A stretch of 64,000 nt of DNA from CBDDKZ01 sp965230415 (GTDB lineage Bacteria > Bacteroidota > Bacteroidia > Cytophagales > JAAEPT01), in contig CBDDKZ010000005.1 in assembly GCA_965230415.1 (NCBI GenBank), positions 434,001 through 498,000 on the forward strand, read 5' to 3'. Below, one piece after another: positions 17,408 to 27,343 of the stretch (position 1 is the stretch's first letter; the number at the start of each line of letters is the position of its first letter). Under the pieces are notes generated by a model that was not told the origin of the DNA, ran no database searches, and was given only the letters and a program-made list of their open reading frames with translations. A program made the position numbers and the translations under genes.

Positions 17408-19165
17408 ATGGCTACTACCAGAGAAGAAATTAAAGCCCGGCTTATAAAATCGGCACTACAAAACTGGGAAAATGACCACAACAGGAGCGAACAACATATG
17501 GACCCGCTCATCCACCTACTATTCAGCAGTTTTGCTGCGGAACTATCTACATTATCTCATCACTTGGATGACACACGGCAAAATATAAGCACTTATCTTT
17601 CTTCCCTACTTTTTCCTGAAACCGGAGGAAAATTGCGTCCTGCACATGCACTGGCTACATGTACTCCGCTAGACATCCAATCTACATTAAGCGCTGACGA
17701 AGTGTTTGATTCAGATTCACGTGATTTCTCGGAAAAAATAACATTCACACCTGCTTACAACACCCAATTGCTTGCAGCTTCAGTAAAATATATACTTGTA
17801 CATCAACAATTGTATAAAATAGATCGTTTTGGCAAACGTACCTTTGTTAATGAACAGGCACATTTACCCACAAATCAGTATTACATCGGAGTTGGTTTCC
17901 AAAAGGGAGCGCTTCTAACAGAGGATTTAATCTTACATGTTACAAGTGATCTTCAGGCACCAACAATTAATAGTCGTCTTAAATCGGGAAACTGGTCTAT
18001 TCAAGGCCATCCGGTAAACATTGAATCACGCTCGTTGCCGGAAAAGGATTTTTTTGCACCGGACTACTCCTACATTCGTTCAATCACAGACACCTACGAA
18101 CCTCAATTCATTCGCATAAAAACCAAACGAGGCACATCACTCGAATCGCTCATAGATCAGCCAGATGAAGCATTTATAGACCCACTTGTTGAAGAAAAGG
18201 ATATTTGTTGGATACGACTGGACCTGGATGGTGCACCTCCTTTCAAATCAGCCGAGACTTTTCGATTAAAAACCAATGTCTTTCCTATTGTAGGGCGAAA
18301 AACTGAAAAAAGGGTATTTGTTTTGAATAATTTAATGAATATTCTTCCGTTAACTATTAACGAAGGTCAGTTTTTATCCATGAATAAGGTGAGCGACGCC
18401 AAAGGAAATGACTACAAAATCAACGCACAGGCAATAGATACATCAGATGATCTACCTAGTTGTTATGTGAAGGAAAGGGGGATTACCAAGTTGAACCATA
18501 TTGTTGTAAAAGACTATATTGAACATTTAATTGAGCTTATCAAAGACGAATCTGCCGCGTTTAGTCTTTTAGGGAAGGACTTGGTAAGTAACGACCTGAT
18601 TACACTACACCAAACAATCGCACGCCTTGAAAAAAGGCTGCAGATCAAAGAAGACTTAAACGATCAGCCTTATCTTTTTATTAATAAGCGTGGTGCTTCC
18701 GATCAATTGTTTGTGAATTATTTCAGTTGCAATATAAATAAGGAACTATCGATAAAAGCAGGCTCTAAACTTAAAAGTCAACGAAACGGCTTACTTGACG
18801 ATGAGTTAACACTGCAAAATAATGTACGACCACCGCGACAACTGTTACAGAACAATGATTTACTGAGGGCTGCCCGATACAAAGCACTTACTTCTGATCA
18901 ACTGGTCACTCAACAAGATATTAGACATTTTTGCTTACATGAACTCGGTGATCTGGCACAAGATATTTCTCTGGAGCGTGTGGTTACAGTAGACGAAACC
19001 GGTGGAGGATACCGAAAAGGAACACAAATTAATATCCACACCCACGACTTGTCAGCGTCGGCGAACGAGCAATTACAAATAGAAGCAGAGGATTTACTAC
19101 ATAAAATTGAACAGCGTACATTTGGCACTGAAATTTTTACCATTCAAATAAAGCACTTAAATTAG
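17408..19165 (+). CDS. tssF: T6SS baseplate protein TssF
   Basis: The start at 17408 (MATTREEIKARL) gives 585 aa and avoids a 41-base overlap with tssE that an upstream ATG at 17360 would need. TssF forms the baseplate wedge with TssG. Visible are the N-terminal DPLIHLLFSSFAAELSTLSHHLDDTR and SSLLFPETGGKLRPAHALATC, which are typical of the family, and a C-terminal region (TSDQLVTQQDIRHFC, then FTIQIKHLN) resembling the wedge fold. It is followed 4 bases later by the PKD protein TssP. Confidence 0.9.
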   Translation: MATTREEIKARLIKSALQNWENDHNRSEQHMDPLIHLLFSSFAAELSTLSHHLDDTRQNISTYLSSLLFPETGGKLRPAHALATCTPLDIQSTLSADEVFDSDSRDFSEKITFTPAYNTQLLAASVKYILVHQQLYKIDRFGKRTFVNEQAHLPTNQYYIGVGFQKGALLTEDLILHVTSDLQAPTINSRLKSGNWSIQGHPVNIESRSLPEKDFFAPDYSYIRSITDTYEPQFIRIKTKRGTSLESLIDQPDEAFIDPLVEEKDICWIRLDLDGAPPFKSAETFRLKTNVFPIVGRKTEKRVFVLNNLMNILPLTINEGQFLSMNKVSDAKGNDYKINAQAIDTSDDLPSCYVKERGITKLNHIVVKDYIEHLIELIKDESAAFSLLGKDLVSNDLITLHQTIARLEKRLQIKEDLNDQPYLFINKRGASDQLFVNYFSCNINKELSIKAGSKLKSQRNGLLDDELTLQNNVRPPRQLLQNNDLLRAARYKALTSDQLVTQQDIRHFCLHELGDLAQDISLERVVTVDETGGGYRKGTQINIHTHDLSASANEQLQIEAEDLLHKIEQRTFGTEIFTIQIKHLN

Positions 19166-19169
19166 CACT

Positions 19170-20198
19170 ATGAAAAAGGTCAATTATTTTTTTCTCGATC
19201 GCAGTGTCACCATTTTTATGCTGGCGGTAGCACTGGTATCACTTGGCTCATTTACCTATCGTTACTGGTATTATGAACCTTGTTCAATCGGCCAAATAGA
19301 GCTGATAGACAATCATAAGGTAGTAGAAGGAAGCCCTTTTCAAATCCAAATGACATTAAGTGATGAACAACATATCCCGGGTTATTTATGGGATTTCGGT
19401 GATGATACGCCAATTAACTTTACCCGATCGCCATTTCACACTTACAAAAAGGCAGGAGAATACCATGTAACATTAACTTTAGACGGGCATTGTAAATATG
19501 ATAAGACGATTTTAGTTCATGAGAAGCCCAAAACGGCTCCTGTAAACACAGAACCCGTACTGATTGACTTAAATTTACCGGATAGTATCGCCGTAGAAGA
19601 AGTTTTTTTTGCTGAAGATAAATCACAAAATGTTCATCACTGGCAGTGGTATTTTGGCGAGAGCGATTCCATTGACGCTACGACAAGGTCATTATACTAT
19701 TCTTATAGTACTCCCGGTACCAAACAAATCATAGTAGTTATTAATGGCGACAGTGCCAATTATACACTGAAACACGACATTAAGGTACTTCCTAAACAAA
19801 ATGCGCGACCACGCCGTCCGGCTAGAAGTGTGCGACCATCAAGACCTAGCCGACAAGACATAACAGACACGCCTATAGAAGACCCGGTAGAGGTTCCTCT
19901 TCCCAGAAACCTGACAAAGCGTGACCTCGAAGACTCCATAATGGTCACATTCAAGCAGTTTAGTAGCGGGCAAATCACGGCTTCCAAAGCACGATCCGCC
20001 ATTTTATCAATGAAAACGATTGATAATAAAAACATCTGTCCGAATTTCAGATTAACTAAGACAAAATCAGATTTAACCCCTGAATGGAACCTCAATGGAG
20101 CTAACACCAAAAAAGAGCTTTCAAAAGTTAAGTCTGTCAAACTAGAAAAGGGCAATAGTAGTTGTTACCAATACATTCTTTACTCCAAAAAGAAATAA
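19170..20198 (+). CDS. tssP: T6SS-iii membrane protein TssP, single membrane segment and PKD domains
   Basis: The 342-aa protein has one membrane anchor at residues about 13-30 and a periplasmic region with two PKD-like folds: PGYLWDFGDDTP...FHTYKKAGEYHVTLTL at about 70-110 and a weaker WQWYFGESDSID...YSYSTPGTKQIIVVI at about 150-190. A striking basic linker follows (ARPRRPARSVRPSRPSRQ), then a C-terminal domain of about 110 residues. PKD-bearing TssP is characteristic of subtype iii. It probably spans the periplasm between inner-membrane and outer-membrane parts. Next gene, tssK, starts 5 bases on. Confidence 0.82.
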   Translation: MKKVNYFFLDRSVTIFMLAVALVSLGSFTYRYWYYEPCSIGQIELIDNHKVVEGSPFQIQMTLSDEQHIPGYLWDFGDDTPINFTRSPFHTYKKAGEYHVTLTLDGHCKYDKTILVHEKPKTAPVNTEPVLIDLNLPDSIAVEEVFFAEDKSQNVHHWQWYFGESDSIDATTRSLYYSYSTPGTKQIIVVINGDSANYTLKHDIKVLPKQNARPRRPARSVRPSRPSRQDITDTPIEDPVEVPLPRNLTKRDLEDSIMVTFKQFSSGQITASKARSAILSMKTIDNKNICPNFRLTKTKSDLTPEWNLNGANTKKELSKVKSVKLEKGNSSCYQYILYSKKK

Positions 20199-20203
20199 AT
20201 CAA

Positions 20204-21334
20204 ATGAACAACTCAGACGACAATATCAATTATGCTTCGGTCAATTGGACAGATGGAATGAGTATTAATAAATCTCATTTCATACAGCAAGAGAATGCGC
20301 TTCTGTCTCAGATATACGGTATTCAATCTTTTGGCACATTTCCTTTTGACTATGGAGTACGCTTCATTAATTCCAAAGGAACCATCATTGAGCGAGTAGA
20401 TAAAACAAATCAATTAGACATCATCTTTAATGGCGTAGAAGCTATTTGTCCTTCGGGGGCTCTCATTCAATTGCACGAAGGAACGAGCTTAAAATTAAAT
20501 CCTGAAACAGTGCTTCAGGATGGTGCTGTTGAAACGTTTTTTTTGTTATTGGGTGTGAACCCATACAAACGAAAAGGTATTGGTGAAATTGCTCCGAATA
20601 CTATTCCACCAAGACGACCTGATGCAGGCCCGGATTATCATATTTCCCTGGTACCCGAATCGGAAGCTTTCGCACAATCTCCACAAGATTATTTTCTACC
20701 TATTGCACGCTTAAAACGAGTCAATGAAAGCCTTCACATTGAAGATTATATTCCTCCTTGTATCAATTTTGATTCGCTTCCGCGTTTACGTGAATTTTAT
20801 GATAAATGCCAAAAACATTTTAGTACAATTCAGCAGTCATTATTAACTATCATTCAAAAAATTCACGAGAAGGAACCTAATAATGTACTTGCTGTAATCG
20901 TAAAAGATGTGGCCAATCAACTACTTCACTATGTAAACACACAATATGCGTTGATACAAAACATTTACCGCCACCGCTCACCTGTACATTTCCTTACCGC
21001 TGTTTCTGCAATGGCAAGGATATTACAAAACGGACTTGACGTATATCAGAATAAAGGACGTGAGGACCTTTATAATTATTTACAACAAATTGCAGGAATC
21101 AATCAACAATCCTTAGAAGGAATATTAGCTAAATCATGTAGCCTCGATTACAATCATACACACTTATTAATATCACTGGAGATCATTGAAAATCAATTAG
21201 AGCTAATGGACTTCCTTTTTGAAAAACTTTCCGAAATGGAGTACATAGGCTTCAAGAATGCACCCGGAATGTTTATTCATGAAGAGCCGAAAAAGAACAA
21301 TGATCTACGGGGAAAATTTTTGGATATAAATTAA
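20204..21334 (+). CDS. tssK: T6SS baseplate adaptor TssK
   Basis: The ATG at 20204 is preferred to the in-frame ATG at 20162, which lies inside tssP. The resulting 376-aa protein begins with the TssK signature (ASVNWTDGMSINKSHFIQQE), continues with a shell domain FFLLLGVNPYKRKGIGE and YFLPIARLKRV, and has a helical bundle and a C-terminal head. TssK links the baseplate to the membrane complex, here presumably to TssN/TssO/TssP rather than TssL. It is 7 bases from tssO. Confidence 0.92.
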   Translation: MNNSDDNINYASVNWTDGMSINKSHFIQQENALLSQIYGIQSFGTFPFDYGVRFINSKGTIIERVDKTNQLDIIFNGVEAICPSGALIQLHEGTSLKLNPETVLQDGAVETFFLLLGVNPYKRKGIGEIAPNTIPPRRPDAGPDYHISLVPESEAFAQSPQDYFLPIARLKRVNESLHIEDYIPPCINFDSLPRLREFYDKCQKHFSTIQQSLLTIIQKIHEKEPNNVLAVIVKDVANQLLHYVNTQYALIQNIYRHRSPVHFLTAVSAMARILQNGLDVYQNKGREDLYNYLQQIAGINQQSLEGILAKSCSLDYNHTHLLISLEIIENQLELMDFLFEKLSEMEYIGFKNAPGMFIHEEPKKNNDLRGKFLDIN

Positions 21335-21341
21335 CTAAAGC

Positions 21342-21869
21342 ATGAAATCATTAAATACTAAAAACCGAGCAGTTTCTTTTATTCAATTTTTACTATTATT
21401 CATCGTTTCAACAGGTTTCATCTTGTTAGCTGTATTTTATTCTATAAGAACGAGGGCTGATGAAAATGTAATTTTGCGTGAGCAAATAGGTGAACATATT
21501 GAGCAAGACACTCTTTTGGTTTCATATACGCGCAAGGTTACAGCTATTTACAAAGGCCTTGATAGTTTAAAAAGAAACAAAAAAGATGGTGTTGACATTA
21601 AACTAATTGAAGATCAACTGGTAAAATTAACGACTGCCAGCAATGACGCTCCTAAAACGGTAAACTCACCGCTTTACACAGTCATTAACCAAAGTTTGTT
21701 TCGTATAAGCAGGGATATCAAAGATTTTCGCGCTTACCATGAAGACAAGAGTAAATTAGAAGAAGAAATCGCCAAGCTAAATGAAAAAATTAAGGAGAAA
21801 GAAGAAGATATTAATGAACTAAGGCGTGATAACGACCGTCTGGAATCGGCTTTAACAGGCCTTGAATGA
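21342..21869 (+). CDS. tssO: T6SS-iii inner-membrane protein TssO
   Basis: The 175-aa protein has a short cytoplasmic start, a membrane segment at residues about 14-34, and a long helical periplasmic part ending in a strong coiled coil from about residue 135 (KLEEEIAKLNEKIKEKEEDI). That layout matches TssO of subtype iii. It probably oligomerises with TssN and TssP in the membrane complex. A 32-base gap separates it from the beta-barrel gene. Confidence 0.87.
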   Translation: MKSLNTKNRAVSFIQFLLLFIVSTGFILLAVFYSIRTRADENVILREQIGEHIEQDTLLVSYTRKVTAIYKGLDSLKRNKKDGVDIKLIEDQLVKLTTASNDAPKTVNSPLYTVINQSLFRISRDIKDFRAYHEDKSKLEEEIAKLNEKIKEKEEDINELRRDNDRLESALTGLE

Positions 21870-21901
21870 ACCACAATTTTAACCCATAAGTAAATTAATC
21901 A

Positions 21902-22723
21902 ATGAAAAGATCTATTTTAATTTTGTGTCTTGCCACAGCTACTTTTACCGTTGTTAAAGCGCAAGATTCTACCCTTACTTCTAAAAAGGGTGAAAAATAC
22001 CTTCCTCAAACAGAAGATATTGGTATTGAGACATCGCTCTCCCCTGTTTTTCAATACCTGAATGATGTTCGTTCAGGAACTTTTGAGCGAAAAGGTAATA
22101 TTACAAACGATTATACAATTCGCTTAAAATACTTCCGGGCACTCAACCATGCCGCTCGTTTTAATCTTCGTGTAAAAAGCGACAAGCAAGTTTTTCAAAA
22201 CGATTTAGGCGATGATAAAATTGACCGACTCGAATTGGTAGATCGCTTATTGGTAATTGGAGGAGGCTACGAAATACGTCGAGGGCACACAAGATTACAA
22301 GGCTATTATGGAGGTGATTTAAATTTCGGCATAGGCCGAAGTAATAGATCCACATATACTTACGGCTATGGACTTAAACAATCAAATAACGGTCGAGCTT
22401 ATAGCGTATGGGACGCTAATAATGAAGTAAGTCTTGACACGATCTCAAACGGATCGTCTCGTGTATTAAGTGATGAAGGAGATGCCATACGCTTTGTAGA
22501 ACTACGCCCGTTTATTGGGGCCGAATACTACTTCTTGCCTAAGATGTGTATTGGAGTAGAGCTTGCTATCCAGGCACGTTTTGGGTTTGAAGGCACCAGA
22601 GAAATTGAAACTGAAATATATAATCAAGATTCGGAAGTATCAGAGGTAGCGAGCAATTATAATGCGCGACTCATTGATTCGGAAAGTCTAAACGGGAAAT
22701 TATTTCTACGCTTTCATTTCTAG
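21902..22723 (+). CDS. Outer-membrane beta-barrel protein at the end of the tssE-tssO block
   Basis: The 273-aa protein has a signal peptide (residues 1-20, cut after VKA-Q) and alternating amphipathic strands, such as LLVIGGGYEIRRGHTRLQGYYGGDL... and LRPFIGAEYYFLPKMCIGVEL. It ends in Phe (LFLRFHF), the usual last residue of a barrel recognised by the BAM machinery. It is in the same transcription unit as tssO and the terminator follows it. It may be an outer-membrane part of this T6SS, but no known Tss name is supported. Confidence 0.75.
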   Translation: MKRSILILCLATATFTVVKAQDSTLTSKKGEKYLPQTEDIGIETSLSPVFQYLNDVRSGTFERKGNITNDYTIRLKYFRALNHAARFNLRVKSDKQVFQNDLGDDKIDRLELVDRLLVIGGGYEIRRGHTRLQGYYGGDLNFGIGRSNRSTYTYGYGLKQSNNGRAYSVWDANNEVSLDTISNGSSRVLSDEGDAIRFVELRPFIGAEYYFLPKMCIGVELAIQARFGFEGTREIETEIYNQDSEVSEVASNYNARLIDSESLNGKLFLRFHF

Positions 22724-22746
22724 GATCTAAACTAATGTATTAAAAC

Positions 22747-22788
22747 AAACCTAGAGCAGCCTCAGTAAGGGCCGCTCTAGGTTTTTTA
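22747..22788 (+). terminator. Rho-independent terminator of the tssE-tssO-barrel block
   Basis: A 14-bp stem (AAACCTAGAGCAGC / GCCGCTCTAGGTTT, one mismatch) is followed at once by a run of T on the plus strand. It marks the right edge of the T6SS locus and may also serve the converging GNAT gene. Confidence 0.88.
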
Positions 22789-22824
22789 TTACATATCGTT
22801 TTTACACTTCATCAAAAGAAAACG

Positions 22825-23295
22825 CTATAAAAGCGAGCACCTTATTTCTTTTTCCAATACCAATAAATGCTTACACTGAATTCCATTTTCGAATATCGGT
22901 TCTTCATAATTTTCGAGAAAAAAGTCTTTCACTATGTAAACAGGTTCGAATCCTTCTTTTTGGTACAGTAAGAATTGTCCGATACTGGAATTACCGGTGC
23001 CAATCCTAAGACGTTCAAAACCTTTTTCATAGGCAAACTTAAAGGCCCACCTCAATAATTGCCTCCCAAACCCTTTTCGTTGAAATAGTTCCTTTATAGC
23101 AATATTTTTTATTTCGAGTACACCTCCTTTTAATTCACATAACACCATTACTCCTATTGTAGTTTGTTGGTATTTTGCGATGTAACACCTTCCTTCATTC
23201 ACATATTCCAACACCTTATTTTGAGAAGGATCGGCAAGTAATAGCAATTCAAAAGGTAATTGCTCTTTTTGATGTATTTCCTCAATTGCTAACAT
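22825..23295 (-). CDS. GNAT-family N-acetyltransferase
   Basis: The 156-aa protein shows the GNAT fold: a strand VMVLCELKGGVLEIKNIAIKE followed by the acetyl-CoA loop FQRKGFGRQLL, which matches the Q/R-x-x-G-x-G/A motif. Near residues 100-120 it has FERLRIGTGNSSIGQFLLYQKEGFEPV, the usual second half. Substrate cannot be inferred. It converges on the T6SS terminator and is 45 bases downstream of a small secreted-protein gene, with which it may be co-transcribed. Confidence 0.88.
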   Translation of the reverse strand: MLAIEEIHQKEQLPFELLLLADPSQNKVLEYVNEGRCYIAKYQQTTIGVMVLCELKGGVLEIKNIAIKELFQRKGFGRQLLRWAFKFAYEKGFERLRIGTGNSSIGQFLLYQKEGFEPVYIVKDFFLENYEEPIFENGIQCKHLLVLEKEIRCSLL

Positions 23296-23340
23296 AATCC
23301 GAATACAGTTGTGCTATGTGCCGCAAGGAACATAAATCAG

Positions 23341-23745
23341 CTAATGTTTGATAAATCGAGTGGCAAAAATATCTTCAAGCAACTTCTGTTCGTTATAGGT
23401 ATAAGTAATTAGTTCATTGTCTCTATAAACCTGGTCATCATTGTCCCATTCCAATAAATGTAATAAAGCCAATTGCCCGTCCTCATTATATTCAAAGTAA
23501 AACTTCTTATCAATCATCCATTTGCCTGTCCATTTGTCCACAATTAAACTATCAAGTTTATCCAAAATCGCATGATTCACACGCTGTTCCACATTTGCTT
23601 TAAGACTTTGTGAGGAATAATAGTTGGGTTGATTATTAAAAGATGTAGATAACCCTGCTAATCGGTGGTCAACTATGTCATATTGCGCTAAAAGCAAACC
23701 ACCAGAAACTAGTAAAAGTACTAGCAGTATTTTTTTGATGTTCAT
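23341..23745 (-). CDS. Small exported protein of unknown function
   Basis: The 134-aa protein has a signal peptide (KKILLVLLLVSGGLLLAQ). The mature part is hydrophilic and ends with repeated aromatic short strands, FYFEYNEDGQLALLHLLEWDNDDQVYRDNELITYTYNEQK. These resemble the YD-like strands seen in some small Bacteroidota secreted proteins. I cannot assign a function. Confidence 0.65.
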   Translation of the reverse strand: MNIKKILLVLLLVSGGLLLAQYDIVDHRLAGLSTSFNNQPNYYSSQSLKANVEQRVNHAILDKLDSLIVDKWTGKWMIDKKFYFEYNEDGQLALLHLLEWDNDDQVYRDNELITYTYNEQKLLEDIFATRFIKH

Positions 23746-24263
23746 GAAGGTTAATTATAGGTTCTAAAATATAATGATGTGTAAACAACGTAATTTTCGA
23801 CGAAAAACACAATAGAATTGACTGTTGCCAAGCCTTAGTATAAGTTACTCAACAGCCTCCTGGCTTACTGATAGTAATGAAATCAATGTTGTACGTATTT
23901 CCAGATACAATGCTCACATAACGTTAGGAAGATTTTTTTCATTGATTGCTAAGAAAATTAAACACGGCTGTTTTTCGCAAATTTTAAAAGCTGTAAAACA
24001 AGAGGCTGAAACTCACCTATAAAACCACTAATAATTAACGAATAAATACATTTAATCTACTAAACATTTGATTTAATCTATTAACAAATTAAATTCGCTA
24101 ATTAGTCAGTTAACATATTCCGCGTAAATAGATAGACCCTATGTTAAGTGATTTGTTCTGAGATGGTTTTTTCACTACCCGATATTTACCCATAACAGAA
24201 CTGCTTACAACGAACAAAAAATTTTTACTGATTTAATTTTTATAAACTATTTAACAAAGAACC
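23746..24263. promoter_or_regulatory. Long upstream region of the SusC/SusD operon
   Basis: This 518-base stretch has no convincing gene. A 65-codon frame at 23825-24022 lacks any family feature. The part next to susC is over 70 percent A+T by eye and holds the direct repeat pair at 24050-24085. No clean TTTG-N19-TAnnTTTG promoter was found. Confidence 0.5.
24050..24085. repeat. Two ATTTAATCTAYTAA direct repeats, 21-bp phase, upstream of susC
   Basis: ATTTAATCTACTAAAC at 24050-24065 and ATTTAATCTATTAAC at 24071-24085 start 21 bases apart, which is two helical turns. They lie about 180-215 bases before the susC start. This spacing suits binding of a dimeric activator, but the region is AT-rich and chance similarity is possible. 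Confidence 0.4.
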
Positions 24264-27200
24264 ATGAATTTTATATGTAGATGTGCATGCCTGACGGCAT
24301 GTCACCAAACGAAGCGGTGCTTCTTTTTGGTTATTACGCTCTTTAGTCTAGTCAGGGCACAAGCTCAGGTAAATACGATTAGAGGTCGAGTAGTGGATGA
24401 ATGGGGAGACCCGATACCAACTGTAAACGTAAGTGTCAGCAACAGCAGTGAAGTTACCATAACGGATCCCGACGGAAACTATACGATAAAAGCCGACTCG
24501 AGCGCTGATCTCATTTTTAAAATGGCTTTCCATAAAACAAAAACAATCAAAGTCGGATCACAATCTACTATTGATGTCACATTGGAGAAAACATCTCAAT
24601 TGACCAGTACGGTAGTAATTATTGGTTATGGAGAGGCAGAAAAGAGCGACGTAACCGGGGCTATGTCAAGTATTCAATCTGAAGATTTTAATACCGGAGT
24701 CATTAATACACCGGACCAATTATTTGTTGGTAAAGTTTCGGGAGTACAGGTGACAACGCCCAGTGGCGAACCTGGAGGAAGTTCTAACATTGTAATTCGT
24801 GGAAACTCGTCTATACGTAGTAATAACAATCCATTGATTGTAGTTGATGGGTTTCCGCTGGACGGAAGAGATATCACAGCAGGAGCTTTTCCGATGGGAC
24901 CACTGGGTAGATCGACACCCCGAAGCCCGCTCAATTTCATTAACCCCAATGATATAGCAAGTATCGAAATTCTGAAAGATGCTTCTGCTACTGCCATATA
25001 CGGTTCCAGAGGGGCAAATGGTGTTATTCTCATCACCACAAAAAAAGGTGATGAAGGCGCTGCTTTTGAATATGGGTCGAGTGTGAGTATTGCCAATGTT
25101 TCTAAAAAACTGGATGTGTTAAATGCCAGCGAATTTATTCAGGCTCAACGTGATGCAGGCATAGAGACCCCGGCAGATTACGGAGCAGATACAGATTGGC
25201 AAGACGAGATTTTTCAAACGGGCATTACACACGCACACAATTTCGCTTTCGGTTCTAAAGGCAAAACAGGCGGGTTTCGTTTCTCGGGAACCTATTCCAA
25301 TCAGGAAGGTATCGTTAAAACCAGTAATCAGGAAAAAATTCTTGGTCGCTTTAACGCTAACCAAAAACTAATTAAAGACATCATTTCAATGAATATAAAT
25401 GTAACAGCGGCACGTTTGAACGACAAATACGTTCCCATTACAGCCACATCTGAAAATCAAGGTAACTTACTCGGGGCCGCGCTAATGGCCAATCCAACCT
25501 TACCTACACATAATAATGACGGTTCCATTCTCATGCGTCAACAACTATATGTAACAAATAGCGGAGATTCGTTAAACGTTCCGGGCTATTTTTCCAGCCC
25601 GGTTGGTATGCTTGAATTAATGGATGATGAATCTGTCACCAATCGCCTATTAAGCAACCTGGGACTTAAGGCACAAATTATGGAAGGGCTTAGTTATCGT
25701 TTTAATCTTGGTATTGATAATTCTAATTCTGTACGACGCAACTTCATTCACCCTGATTGGGTAGGAGTACTCAGATTAGCGGATGATAACGGACGTATTG
25801 GCATTCAGGAGCTAGCACTATCCAGCGTACTTAATGAGCACTTAATTGACTACAAAGTGGATATCACGGAAGATATTAAATTTTCATCCCTGCTGGGTTA
25901 TTCCTACCAGGAGTTTGTAAATAGTAATTCTTTTATCGGCTATAAGGGTGTAGATCCTGACCTGGGATGGGATGGGATAGCCTTGGCCACGCCTATCGAC
26001 GCTTCCGACGTTAACGGAGGTGCCGGCGAATTTCCTTTCGGTAGTGGTAGACAAAAGTCCAAACTACAGTCTTTCTTTGGCCGCGTATACTTTAACCTTA
26101 ATTACAAATACTTAATTACGGCTTCCGTTCGTGCCGATGGCTCCAGTAGATTTGGTAAAAACAATCGCTACGGTACCTTCCCGTCTACAGCGATAGCCTG
26201 GAGAATAAGTGAGGAGGATTTCGCGCCAAAAGTGTTCGACAATTTAAAACTACGATTTGGTTGGGGAATAACAGGTAACCAGGAATTCCCGAATGGCATA
26301 TCTCAATCCTTACTGCAAATCGACCCCATAACACAACAATTGGCACGTATCACTAATAGTAACCCCGATATTAAGTGGGAAAAAACCTCACAGATTAATG
26401 TGGGGATTGACTTCGGCTTCAAAAACGATAAAATCAATGGTACTATCGACTTCTTTCACCGAAACACCAGTGACCTACTTGTACAAATTGTTGCCCCACA
26501 ACCTACTGCTGCTCAATTCGTCTGGGACAACCTTGACGCCAACATTATTAACACTGGTATCGAGCTAAACCTCAACTGGTATGCCATAGATGAAAAGGAT
26601 TTTAGATGGAAAGTTTCGGGTAACCTTACACGCTACCTCAATAATGAAGTTAAAAACCTCAAAGAAGGGCAATTCTTTGAAACAGGTGTGTTACATGGCG
26701 TAGGACTTACAGGTGTAAATGTACAACGCATCACCAACGGCCAGTCCCTGGGGGCCTTTTACCTGCGTAGCTTTGATTCTTTCGATGCTTCGGGAAATCC
26801 GATTTTTGTAAATGGGGAACAGCGAACTTTTTCGGGCACGGCACTACCAGATATGATTTACGGTATCACCAACAGCTTCGAGTATAAGCAGTTCGATTTT
26901 GCATTTACCTTTAATGGTATGCGTGGCAATATGGTCTACAACAACACTAAAAACGGACTTTTGGCAAAACCTTTAGTAGCGGTAGGTCGAAATATTCTTG
27001 ACTCCGAATTGGATCAGGGTTCTACTACCAATTCACCCGAAGCTTCGGATCAATTCCTTGAAGATGGCTCCTTCATTCGCCTGAACAACCTAACACTTGG
27101 ATATACGATCGCTACTAAAAAGATTGACTGGATTTCACAAATACGTGTCTTTATAAGTGGCCAAAATCTTTTTGTAATTACAGATTATTCGGGTTACGAC

Positions 27201-27311
27201 CCTGAAGTAAATGTAGATAAAAGTGTTAATGGTGTACCTTCAGCGGGGCTGGATTACACCGCATTCCCCAAAGCAAGAACTTTCACATTCGGGCTTAATG
27301 CGTCTTTTTAA
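24264..27311 (+). CDS. SusC/RagA-family TonB-dependent outer-membrane transporter
   Basis: The 1015-aa protein has a signal peptide, a carboxypeptidase-regulatory-like domain (residues about 36-110, TIRGRVVDEWGDPIPTVNV), a plug domain with the SusC signatures VVIIGYGEAEKSDVTGAMSS and NPLIVVDGFPLDG, ILKDASATAIYGSRGANGVI, and a 22-strand barrel ending in TFTFGLNASF. With the SusD lipoprotein downstream it imports an oligomeric nutrient in a TonB-dependent way. No glycosidase, peptidase or SusR-type sensor is nearby, so the substrate cannot be read from context. The start codon gives an unusually long, Cys-rich signal region. Confidence 0.96.
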   Translation: MNFICRCACLTACHQTKRCFFLVITLFSLVRAQAQVNTIRGRVVDEWGDPIPTVNVSVSNSSEVTITDPDGNYTIKADSSADLIFKMAFHKTKTIKVGSQSTIDVTLEKTSQLTSTVVIIGYGEAEKSDVTGAMSSIQSEDFNTGVINTPDQLFVGKVSGVQVTTPSGEPGGSSNIVIRGNSSIRSNNNPLIVVDGFPLDGRDITAGAFPMGPLGRSTPRSPLNFINPNDIASIEILKDASATAIYGSRGANGVILITTKKGDEGAAFEYGSSVSIANVSKKLDVLNASEFIQAQRDAGIETPADYGADTDWQDEIFQTGITHAHNFAFGSKGKTGGFRFSGTYSNQEGIVKTSNQEKILGRFNANQKLIKDIISMNINVTAARLNDKYVPITATSENQGNLLGAALMANPTLPTHNNDGSILMRQQLYVTNSGDSLNVPGYFSSPVGMLELMDDESVTNRLLSNLGLKAQIMEGLSYRFNLGIDNSNSVRRNFIHPDWVGVLRLADDNGRIGIQELALSSVLNEHLIDYKVDITEDIKFSSLLGYSYQEFVNSNSFIGYKGVDPDLGWDGIALATPIDASDVNGGAGEFPFGSGRQKSKLQSFFGRVYFNLNYKYLITASVRADGSSRFGKNNRYGTFPSTAIAWRISEEDFAPKVFDNLKLRFGWGITGNQEFPNGISQSLLQIDPITQQLARITNSNPDIKWEKTSQINVGIDFGFKNDKINGTIDFFHRNTSDLLVQIVAPQPTAAQFVWDNLDANIINTGIELNLNWYAIDEKDFRWKVSGNLTRYLNNEVKNLKEGQFFETGVLHGVGLTGVNVQRITNGQSLGAFYLRSFDSFDASGNPIFVNGEQRTFSGTALPDMIYGITNSFEYKQFDFAFTFNGMRGNMVYNNTKNGLLAKPLVAVGRNILDSELDQGSTTNSPEASDQFLEDGSFIRLNNLTLGYTIATKKIDWISQIRVFISGQNLFVITDYSGYDPEVNVDKSVNGVPSAGLDYTAFPKARTFTFGLNASF

Positions 27312-27343
27312 CAACTATGGAACTCACTTTTAAAAAAACAATT

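Noticed and set aside
23825..24022. Plus-strand 65-codon frame before susC
   Set aside because: It has no ribosome binding site, no family resemblance and lies in a long non-coding stretch; a chance frame is more likely.
24674..25096. Minus-strand 140-codon frame opposite susC
   Set aside because: It is antisense to the conserved SusC plug domain, with no start context or domain.
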